DNA of 64,000 nucleotides, from the NCBI RefSeq assembly GCF_035083965.1, contig NC_089736.1:7257501-7321500 (forward strand), in the 5' to 3' direction. The notes beneath the pieces were generated by a model. That model was not told the DNA's origin. It saw only the letters and a list, made by a program, of their open reading frames with translations, and ran no database searches. The DNA is from Branchiostoma lanceolatum (Eukaryota; Chordata; Leptocardii; Amphioxiformes; Branchiostomatidae). The position numbers were made by a program, and so were the translations under genes. Below, one piece after another: positions 51,048 to 61,600 of this stretch (positions are counted from its first letter, which is position 1; the number at the start of each line of letters is the position of its first letter).

Positions 51048-51247
51048 CATGCTGGCGAGACATCACGATCGTCTACAAGACTGAGCCGTCTATCTTTTCA
51101 ACTATAAATCGGGGCATATTCGATGGATCTTTACCATTCCTCGTGGATTTGACAACATCTCGAGATCGTCCAACATCCAGTGAAGCTTTGCTACTCTCGT
51201 CGATTGTTTACCGTGCTCTGATTGTAATGTTTTCGGCAGCGATCGCT

Positions 51248-53315
51248 ATGAAGCCCAGCATGAATTCCCAATCCCGGCGTGGCAGTGACGGGGAGACATC
51301 GGACTCAGATCATTGCGAGGTATGTGGTCGATAATCGGCACTTTTACAATCTGATTTCTAAATAAAGTATATAAATCATCATTGAACGATCGTAGCAAAA
51401 TGGGTATTTAATTAGTTTTGCAATGTTCTTGTAGTGATCAAAACGATTACAAGTCCAAACAACATGAATCAGTTTATCGTGTTGATTAGATTATTGCAAT
51501 TGACTAATTCCTGGCAATTCCACGGTTAAATGGACCTAAACCTGCTCGTTTGATGGGTTCATGGAATCGTTTGTAATTATGATTTGTACATTTCCAGGAC
51601 ATCTATGATGTCAGTCCAATGCATGGATGTACCGATGCCTTCACCAGTGTGGCTGCGGCGCCCAAGTGGAGTGTGCCCGACCAGATGGTAGTGGACAGCC
51701 CGGTGCTGGCTTCTGCCGACCCGACTTACCTGAACGAGTGGTTCCTGATGATGAAGAGCAACGAAGTCAAGTTCCATCCCGTCCAGTCCCTCAACAACCA
51801 ACCTCAGGTACTAAGGCGCTCTCCTTTCCTATGTTTTTGCTCGTCTGCTTCAATTTTGGTGGATACATTGTTTGTTTACATTTTTTTACTTTGCTTATCG
51901 ACGAGATAAATTGTTAGATCTTTGAACAGCATCATTCAATTGACTTTCTGTTTTTCCAGCAGTTTTCTAAGGTTTCATAAAGTCCGTACTAAGAAATGAA
52001 TAAGGAACGTTTGCATCTCGCATTAATTTAATTTTATCCGTGTTGTTACAGATCACACCTGAGATGCGAGGCCTCCTTGTCCGCTGGTTGACGCAAGTGT
52101 GTCAGACCACTCGACCACGCCTCCTACCGGAAACGCTGTTCCTTGCTGTTAACATCGTGGACCGTTTCCTGGCCGTGACACCCCTCGGACTGGACTGCCT
52201 ACAGCTTCTCGGGGCTACTGCGCTTTTCATCGCTGCCAAAATGGTGAGTTTAGCATTATAAGTTCGAAAGTAAGACTCATTAATAGTGATCCTAACGTAT
52301 AGGTTTGATTTTAGAAGCGCAGTGACAATCAAAATATCTAACTTTTTAATTGTGCAGCAAGTGTTGATTTGGTTGGTCGTTCGCTCGTTCGTTCGTTAGT
52401 TTACAGTAACCGAGTGCTTATGATTGAAATTCCGGTTCTTTGTGCTTCGGCCGTGGTCTAGGAAAGTATTTATTAAACCTAGGCCCATTGACAGATTCCT
52501 CTCAAACCCTCACTTCATTGGCAGAGGTTAAAATTGTGCCCCATGGCATATGTGCTTTTTTTCCTAATACATGTATCTGACTTTTCCCACCATTTGTTTA
52601 CAGGAGGAAGTACATCCCCTCTGTGCTGAAGAGGTTGTTGGTTTGTGTGATGAAGGCCAGTACACCCGGGGACAGCTGAGAATGCTGGAGAGAAGAGTCC
52701 TGAGTACGCTTGGTTTCCACCTGACCGTTCCCACCTCCGTCCTGTTCCTGGAGCACCTGGCGGCCCACGGGCAGTACGACCACCTGACCAGCTGCCTGGC
52801 CAGACACCTGCTGGTGACATCGCTGCAGGATTACGTCATCTGTCAACACGCCCCTTCCAGCCTCGCTCTGGCAGCGCTGAACTTGGCCGCAAGTCTTGTC
52901 AACAACACCAGGTAACCGCACCTTTCCGCCATTTTAAGATTCCTCATTGTCAGTCCCTCTAGTAATTTTGTAATGTTTGTCATCCTTTTGCACAGCCTTT
53001 CTGCACAGTAGTCCTGTGAGATCCTGTGAAGTTGAGAAAATATTGCAAGGCCTATAGCTTGCTAACTTAACAAGACTGTTGACTGCATGGATAGTCCTGC
53101 ACGCACGTAAAGTTGATTTGACTGACACCTATCATCAGTCCTGCATGTAATGTTGATTTGACTGACACCTGTCATCTCTTCCCCCTCCCAGGATGAACAC
53201 CTGCCCAGCTGTAGACAGGTGCATTCTGGACCTGCAGCTGGTGTTGATGACGATGATCGACCGCCTCCCCCTCCCAGACCTCCTCATGATGTGTTACCAG
53301 CAGTACCACCAGTGA
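51248..53315 (+). CDS. CCNO: cyclin-O-like protein, right arm copy
   Basis: Five exons: 51248-51319, 51598-51807, 52052-52243, 52604-52911, 53192-53315, giving 301 residues. All splice sites and phases match the left copy. Protein differences are few: MNSQS for MNFQS, MHGC for MREC, a two-residue deletion in TYLNEW, TPEM for TSEM, RFLAV for RFLVV, APSS for ASSS and MIDR for MMDR. Both frames are fully open, so both copies are probably under purifying selection or the duplication is young. The cyclin-box signature is the same as in the left copy. Expression would be expected in ciliated cells under E2F control if the vertebrate pattern holds, but this is inference. Confidence 0.85.
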
Positions 53316-53777
53316 ACCTTGACCTCCAGTCCATTCCACATCACCGCGCTGGTTGTACTTGCGACACCCGTCTTCTGAAGGGATACTGTACAACCTTTGA
53401 ACCTTCTCGAAAATCCACTTGTCAATGACATCATCACAATCTCGACCTGATCCTGAGTTGTATCTGAAAGATGCATTTTAACATTGTTGTATATATTGTA
53501 TTGTCATTGTGTTAGATTATTTCATATTGTGCTGGCATGATAATGTTATTGGTTGAAAATGTTGTTCAGATGTGACTATTCACAAAGTGCAATACTTAAT
53601 GTAACGTGATGTGATGTGATGTATCGAATGTTGAGAGGAAATTATGCAATATCGTGAAACCTGTCGTATGTAAAATCTATATGCTACTGCTGCTACTAGT
53701 ATTTTGAAAGTAATTATAAATATGTGACAACCATTGTGTCATGATATGTATTGTATGAAGAAAATGATTTCTTGACA

Positions 53778-53783
53778 AATAAA
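53778..53783 (+). terminator. polyadenylation signal AATAAA of right cyclin-O-like gene
   Basis: AATAAA about 460 bases after the stop, mirrored at 45753-45758. The inverted duplication ends about 20 bases further on. Confidence 0.6.
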
Positions 53784-54284
53784 TTGTTGAGTATTTTGAT
53801 ATAATCAGTTGTCAGCTGCATCCTTATCGCTTTCCCAGACACACTGATTCAAGCTCAGCCATCTTCACCAGTACAGTAAAAAGATTAGGAAACCCAAGAG
53901 TTGAGAATATTCCCTCTTCATTCAGACCAGTCCCAGTACTAGTCTAATCCCTCCTCCAACCTTACAAAAGGCCCCTTAACTTGTAAAACTCCAGAAAGCA
54001 AAGTTTCTCCAATATCGTCGCCCTTGCAATGGGACTTACATTGTACAATGCTTTATAACTCATAATTGAAAGGAAAGGCTACATTTATATTGCAATGGTC
54101 AAAAATCATTAGGAACCTCTGAATACAGAATCTAATTGCTTTTTCCTTATTCCGTGACACACTCACTCATTATTTTGTTTATCGTCTGTTGTTCCTTGTG
54201 TTTAATACTGTTACAAGGGTAAGATGAGCTTACAGTAGTAAGATCCAATGATATCATAAGTAATACATCATCATAGATGCAATG

Positions 54285-54600
54285 GCCTAGTGAAATGGTG
54301 CAATGGCCTAGTGGGTAGAATGTTTGCCTTGCACATGGTAGGTAGATCCCGGCTGGGTCATACCAAAGACTCTAAAAAAGGTACATACTGCTTTCTCTGC
54401 TTAGTACTCAGCATTTGGGAAAGAGTATGGAAGTTAAACACACACATCACTGCCAGCGGACAAGCCCCCTGCTGTAGTGACTTGCACAAATGTGTGGCCC
54501 AAGGGCTACAGAAATGGAGATGGGCACCACCCCTATACGTCTTATCAAGACATCCTGGATACTTTAACATCATAGATGACTTAGATGATTTCGCCTTGAC
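54285..54600 (+). mobile_element. tRNA-derived SINE-like element
   Basis: The head GCAATGGCCTAGTGGGTAGA continues with a B-box-like GGTAGATCCCGGCTGGGTC, as in tRNA-derived SINEs. The body phrases GGGAAAGAGTATGG and TTGCACAAATGTGTGGCC recur inverted at 57425-57660 and 58795-58990. Confidence 0.55.
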
Positions 54601-54814
54601 AAAGACCAACTGACTCCATATTTCCTAAGGCCTATATACCACCAGAATTTTTCTAACCCAAGACCATGAGGAAGACCCCCAAACAATGGAAAAATCAAAT
54701 ACAAGCTTGAGACTGGGCTTGAACTTGAAGATGCTGAAACAGTAAATATAAGGGCCATGCTACATTGTACAATAAGAGGAGCAAGGGCCTGCCAGGAGCA
54801 CTTAGGCAGGTACA

Positions 54815-54985
54815 CAAACTTGAACTGTTTGCGGTGGTTTTAGTTTTTGTGGTGACCCTATTCCAACCCGACTTTCAGACATCACGAATGTGTATTTCCA
54901 ATCATATATTGCTACTGCAAACTTAAACCGCTCGAAAAGCTTCAAAATTAAGTCCCCATGAAAACAAGTGAATTTACAGTTACAA
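54815..54985. repeat. GCGGTGGTTTTAG repeat copy
   Basis: Contains ACTGTTTGCGGTGGTTTTAG, then GCAAACTTAAACCGC near the other end, which is inverted relative to it, and closes GAATTTACAGT. It belongs to the family of 27665-27862 and 62045-62260. Confidence 0.45.
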
Positions 54986-55070
54986 TGGCATGGCAAGGAT
55001 TTAAACAAACAAACACGTATAATGTATTGGAAGTGCAGAATTCTGTTTAATGATATCTCATCCTGAGACA
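54983..55070. repeat. segment shared with 50418-50505
   Basis: See the matching copy inside the palindrome: ACAATGGCATGGCAAGGATT and TGATATCTCATCCTGAGA are shared with small changes. Confidence 0.5.
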
Positions 55071-55697
55071 TAGAAAATTACAACCATTGTCCTCATATAC
55101 ATGTGTTCACCTACAAAGAAGAAAATATTTCAAATCTTAAAATGTGTTCTCTACAACATATACAATACAGCGCTTTTTTTTTAAATTTTACTTATATATA
55201 GCAATCAAACTCCAAGAATTCAAAAAGAAAGTTGAATACCAAGTCTCAATATTTCTTACATGTATTTACAAGGAAATATAAGGCACTTTATTAATGAGAA
55301 AGGAGGTCTTCTTTGAGTAAAACATTTATCATAGGTTAGAAAATGGCTTCAATTTTATACAGCTAAGCACTGCAGCAAGGCTAAGGCACAATAGCCATTC
55401 CCCACTCACAAAATCTGAATCAAACTGTATTTAGTTGAAACATCATGTTTTCATAATCATACAAAAACAAATCACTCGTGTTGGTAAAAAGATATGAGCC
55501 TATATGATACAGCAAACAAGTGAGCAATAAGCTATGTTTCTACACATATACACCTCAAATGTTTTAATGAAGACACCTTGACCATATCATCTGCAGAACA
55601 AACTAGGCAAATCTGTGCCTACATAATGAAAACAAAGAGAAAACAGTTGTGCCATATTGTTGAAAATCTATACACAGGTTATTTGCTCAAAATGGCA

Positions 55698-58600
55698 TCA
55701 GTCTCTGACAGTGCTGATGCTCTGCTGTTGCCTGGAGACCACAGTGGTCACGCCCGTTTTCTGGGTGAAGGTCGTGCTGGGCGGTACGGTAGTGGTCGGT
55801 TTCGTCCTGGTGGTGTGGCCCGTTTTCTGCGTCATCGTCGTGGTGAAGCCGGTCTTGATGAGGGTCTGCGGGCTGGCGGAGCTGGGCGGGAGGGCGATGA
55901 TACGCGGCCGTGCCGTGAGGTTAACCTCGCCACGACTCGCCTCCATCATGATGTTGGCCATGGTGTTCTCAATCACATCTTCCAGCAGGCTGGCAAACTC
56001 AGGCGTCCTGAAACATACAAGAATCAGTATGAGCTTTGATACCCGGAAATGATTGATTGATTGATTGCTGGATGGATGAATTGATGGCTTGATAAGTTGA
56101 TTGGTTCATTGGTTAATTGAGTTGCTCTTATACCCGTACTGGTGAAAAAAGAAGGACAGGTTCTAGGCAATCTTCTACATAGAATCACCTTATAATCTGA
56201 TATCTTTCTACAAGTAGGAACATAAAGATTGTATCAACTGCAAAAGTTTCCTAACTCACTACAATAATGTTAACATTTTTCTGAAAAGTACATAGCTGAT
56301 GTCTTGACTATTCCAGTCTCACATTTGATGTTTTTTTAAGTTTCCTCATCTTTGTCTATATGAATATTCTTGTATAATTCTGAAAAGAACATCTTTCTGA
56401 GAAGAATACAATACAGTGTATTCTGTATGACCAAAGGGAGGGCCGGGACTGAATTGTTACAACATTGATACCAATGTCCAAATCCAGTATTTGATATTTT
56501 GACAGCTGCATGCCCGGAATGTACAGTAAAGCATGGACCAGTCCGAACACCCGTATCGAAGGTTATCGCAGTCGATGATATAACAATATATATCTGACCT
56601 CTTCAGAGCCTGTTGCTGCTCCAGCTTGGCCTCCAGCTCCATGGTTTCCTCCACCCCGAGTGCGTCGATCCTCTCCGGGCCCTGCTCCTCAGCGATGGGG
56701 GTCGGCACCTCGTACGACGGCTCAGGGGACTGTCAAGGTCAACACAAGGTCATGGCTTAATACATTGTCCTTTCATTCATTGATATTGTGTTCATCAGGA
56801 CTAGCCAAAACTAACATGCAAGGAATGACAGTAAGTAAAACATTAAGAAAATCAGAAAACTGAGAAGGGTGGAGAAAACTGGTCGCCAGATCTTCTGTGG
56901 TGCCACAGCGGTCAACTAGTAAGACTAAGGGATATAGAGAGAGAAAGAGAGAGAGTCTGTATAAAAATCTTTTTAATAACTGTTGATAGCAATATGTATT
57001 AAATGTTTTGCTTGGACCTGAACTACTTGCTGCATTTGTCTTACTAGAATAGTTTGTACACTTTAATGTTGCCTTCCTTGGAAGAAACATGATCATGACA
57101 ACTCAGTGAGAGGTTTATAGACTTCTTAAGAGGTCTTCTCAAGTCTTACCAGTCCTTGCAGTTCAGGCTCGACGTCAGGAGACACGGCGACAGGAGGCTC
57201 CTCCAGGGGAGACACCCTCTCTCCCTCCTCCTGCCCATAGTCTGGAGACTGCGGCAGGGACGGCTCCCCTAGCGGTTTCTCGCTGAACTGCGTGAAGTAG
57301 GGGATGGGCTCGTTCTTGATGTTGTCCACTGCTTCCTGGAAGTTAGGATCATCCAGCAGGTCCCTGGAAAATCAACATCAGATATCTTAAGTACTTTTTA
57401 GTTAGTTTAGTTAGTCCTTCCTGCACCAGATGGTGTATAATGCAGCACCCATCTCCGTTTCAATAGCCCTTGGGCCACACAACTTTGTGCAATCACTACA
57501 GCAGGGGGGCTAGCCACTGGTTCAACTACCATACTCTTTCCCAAATACTGAGTGCTAAGCAGAGAAAGCTAATGTACCATTTTTTTCAAGTCTTTGTTAT
57601 GACTCGGCCGGGGATCAAACTCACAACCTACTCAGCTCATCTGGCCAATTCACCAGTCCCCAGAACTTTTTAAAGTCAAGGAAATATTGACAAAAATCTT
57701 TGCAATATCAGTTGAATGTTACAAAGACATCATCAGACTGCATTGTAAATCATGCACTATAGTAATACTGTAATTCTTGTTTCTTTCACTGTAACTTTAT
57801 GTTCACAGTTTTCACGGTCATCCCTGTACCGTGAACTTATCATCGCCGTGAAAAACCTGTTGTAATCATTTATGATTCCTTCCCACATCCGTTCTGTAAA
57901 TCACTTGCCGCCACCGTGAAGTTAAAGCTCAGTGAAAATGTCCATTTTCCTTACACCATGAAATTTTACTAACGTGAAGATAAAGTGAATTACAGTACAC
58001 ATTGTGGAACATCTTACCTGAGAATGTTGGACAGTACGTGAGACATTGTGTCCTTTTCCTCATGGCTGACCTCCCCAAGGTCGACTGGCCCCTCCTCCTC
58101 CCCCTCCTCTCCATACATCCTCTTCTTCAGACTAGCCGTCAACTCTTCTCCCAACGTCCTTTTGTAAAGCAAGATGTGAACTTGTTTTACTGTTTCACAA
58201 CATTCATGTGTGCGTCTATTTCAAATTTGATATAACCTTTTTCTGGGTTGCAAGTATTGCGAGTGACATATCCTAACCAATCTGTCAATAGGAACAAGAT
58301 CTCTTTTTTAATCATTTTCTAAATACTGGTACCTCTTGTAATAGCTCAAAATCAATGCACAATACAGATCTCATTTGTAAAATAAAGTTTGTATGTTTGT
58401 AGCACCTAAGGACAATCAACAATGTAGAAGACACCTACCTGTCGATGAACATGATCTTGGCCTCCTCGGGGAAGTACTGCTGGAACTCCTCGATGGCGTG
58501 CGTGCGTGCCGTGGCGCCCAGGTGCAGCAGGAAGGCCCGCGGAGGCTGCGGCTGTTCCCAGATGTCGTCACCTGGCTGAGACTTCTTCAGGTCAGGGGTC

Positions 58601-61600
58601 GACTTCCTGATGGGGGGGAGGGTCTGCAGAACGTGGGGAGAAGCTAAAGTTAGCTTTGACTTTGAATTTATTGACCTTATTGAAGAAAATCCATTAGTGG
58701 TGTGCCCTAAGGCACATCGCTAGTCTTCCTGGACTGCTTATCATCTTACAATACAACATCAAACCCAGCTTAAAGCTTTTAACTTAAAAGTTCCATCACT
58801 ACACATGGTGGCGCATATGGCAGTGCCCATCTCTGATTTGAAGCCCTTAGGCCACACAACTTTGTGCAAGTTATTACAGCTAGTCATTACAGCTAGTCCA
58901 CTGGTAGTGGTCTGCCTATTTAACATCCATACTCTTTCCAAAATGCTACCTGCAAAGCTGGTGTGTTACGCCAAAGGGCAGTTATACAAGCTATACACAT
59001 ACATGTAGGATTCTCAGGGCTTCTCTATTTACAACTCTATTACATTGTACCTTTCAGATATTGATTTAAAAGTCACCACATACCAATCTAACAAATCAGT
59101 ATAAACATGAGCCAATATATTCAAATTTTGATTCTTTTCAATTAAATTGATTTTTGGCACTTTTCCAACCCTTCCTTTCCTTCTCTAGTCTTTTAAGCTT
59201 TCAACCTATAGTTTTCCAGCGAACCCATTTTTTCCATCAACCCATCTAAATGTATAAACCTACATGTATACCACCAGACATTTTACGTATGAAAATGTTA
59301 ATCAACCATCATTTTTTACCCACCTGATATCGCTTTAAGTCTCCCTCAGAGTTGGACCTCTGTGGTTGGTCCACACCTGACCGACACGGTCGCAGCACGC
59401 CCGACGTTGCGGTGCGGGAGGGCGGCCCCTTCTCCTCGTCCGCGGTCATGTTGTTCTCCGTGATCGTGAACTCGTACTTCTGCCGTTCCTTCTCCGCTTC
59501 CCAGTGCTGCAGAGTCAACAAAGGTCATGTTAGGTTAGGAAATGTTTTCAAGACTGTTGGTGGCAAATGTGCAAATGTTGGCACACTGGCACACCAAATC
59601 CGTGTGTGTTTTTGGCACACCTTTGACAGATTAGCCGAAGAGGCTCAGTGGGCGCCACTCCACCATCATGGTAGGAATATCGTGTAAAGTGCCTTTCTCA
59701 AGGGCACCATGTTGGGGCATGGCGACTATCAAACCCGTAACATATTGGTTCTGAGTCCAGTGCTCTAACTGTTACGGCACACTGACACGACGATACATGT
59801 TAGGTTAGGGTTAAGGTGAAGTTAAGAAGTTTTACTTTTTCTACTACTCTGATAAATAACAGTTTGACTCTCTCGATGATTCAATGTTTTGTACCTTAGC
59901 CATTTCATTAGGTTATTGTTGCAAAGTGTTAAATAACGTTCAGAAATTGCCAATTCTTATCACAGACATGAATTCTACTTGACTTGAAATATCTACTGTA
60001 CCCAATGAACTAAGTAAAATGATTTAAAGCACAAGAGGAATTTGATGTCGTACCTTTAGATCCTTCTTGTATTTGGCCATCTCTGTCTCATCAGTGACCT
60101 CACAGATGAGGTCAAGGTCATAGAAGGATGGCACGCCCTTGGCAGTGAAGACGACTTTGCACAGAAGGCTCTCCTGTGGCTGTAGGACTCCTGACACTGG
60201 GGTGATGCCCAGGCACTGCAAGGAGACAGCAAATTGTTATTGTTATTATTGGGTGGGCCGACTATACTCTCTTTGCAGTCAGGGGCTCAATTGCAAGGAG
60301 CTCATAATTGGCGGGACTAAGTCCCAAGGGTCTATAATGGCAGCCTGTATTAAGCGCTAGAGATCTCAAAACCTTTTGTTTCAGTAATCTCCCATATTAA
60401 TCTCTGTTCAACAGCAAATTCAGGTATGTTCAATCTCAAAGTCATTACTTGGAAAAAAATTTCACTCGCAAAGGGTACTAAAGCTGTTGTTTTCTCCTCA
60501 TAACAGACACTGGGACATCATGAAAATTGAATGACATGCAATCAAATCGAATTCAATTAAACCTTGATAACCACCGTACCTGACTGGCTAGTGCAGATGT
60601 GTAGTGCCACTCGAAGGACACAACATGATCGCTGGAGCGGTTGTACAGGAAGAGGACAGTACGCTTGCGACTGAAGAGCGGCATGTTTCCAAACGACACT
60701 CGTTCCTCGTTCAGGAACACCAGCTGACCAGGAACAGGAACACTTTGGACACCTGGATAACAATAACAACAATTAGAAGTACTATCAGCATGTATCATCT
60801 TTGCATTGAAGATATTCTTTTGAAGGTACATCTGTGACAGTAATGGAAATTTTACATGCTATTTCCGTACACAATGTATCGCTCGAAAGTGTCTTGGTAA
60901 GCGCTTTACATTGTGTACAGAAATAATGTGTTAAATTTTAATTATGTTGATTACCATTACAGATGAACCTTCATACGAATATCTTCTTTGTAAAATATAC
61001 ATAGATCTAATAATAAGAGAATTATAGAGACTGCATAAGAATATACAGAGGCTGCACAGCATTGTTGAGTGGTGCATTGTCTTTTAATTTGAGCAGTAAT
61101 AAAGCTATCAAAAGTAAGAAATAGAAATAGAGCATTTTCAACTCAGCTTTCTTTGTCCTAACGGACTTACCTGGTACACCACTGAAGGAGGCTTGTTCAG
61201 TGATGGGCATGGTATCTCCCATGATCCTCCTGTCATACCCCACTCCTGTGAAGGTAATGAGTGCTGTGTCCCCTCCCACGATGTGAATGGGCACATCCAC
61301 CTACAAACAGGGAAAAACATGCTGTGACTTTGATGGATCGAAAAAGTTGAGAGATTTCATGCTAAACACTATCTATGCTGTAAAGTTGCAGTTTGAGTTT
61401 GACTTAGAAGGTCTGCAAAGAGGGATTGTGGCAACGCTTAACAGTAAATGGACTTGTTATTGCAAAAGGTTATTAGATTGTTCAATTGTATTCAAATCCT
61501 GTTGTTGTTCACACTAGGACAATGTAGAAAGAGACACCCACCATGTATGTCTTAGCTTCAAATGGTGAGAAGACCCATTCAATATCAGCTGTCCTGCCCG

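Larger units (their letters stand above)
48426..51247. other. shared divergent upstream region of the two cyclin-O-like genes
   Basis: The 2.8 kb between the two start codons is itself the palindrome centre. The 400 bases nearest each ATG are nearly identical between arms. The middle holds arm-specific insertions. No other gene is recognised. Confidence 0.5.
45735..53802. repeat. 8-kb inverted duplication (palindrome) with two cyclin-O-like genes
   Basis: The left arm runs from 45735 to about 49818 and the right arm from about 49893 to 53802, with a spacer of roughly 75 bases. Corresponding points add up to about 99,540-99,710 along the whole length. All five cyclin exons, introns, upstream DNA and 3' UTRs are mirrored. 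Homology stops about 20 bases beyond the AATAAA of both genes. Arm-specific stretches lie at about 49130-49555 and 50135-50535. Small substitutions and indels separate the arms throughout, so the duplication is not brand new. Confidence 0.9.
53316..55697. other. region between the right cyclin-O-like gene and the CFAP65-like gene
   Basis: The two genes are convergent here. It holds their 3' UTRs, a tRNA-derived SINE at 54285-54600 and two repeats at 54815-55070. No further gene is seen. Confidence 0.45.

Noticed and set aside
54290-54613. 107-codon plus-strand frame
   Set aside because: It lies wholly inside a SINE-like repeat that recurs at 57425 and 58795, so it is not a gene.
55578-56052. 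Plus-strand open frames of 131-153 codons opposite the last CFAP65-like exon
   Set aside because: They are antisense shadows: the minus-strand reading joins in phase with twelve upstream exons and has family motifs, while the plus frames have biased Gly/Arg/Val composition and no domain.
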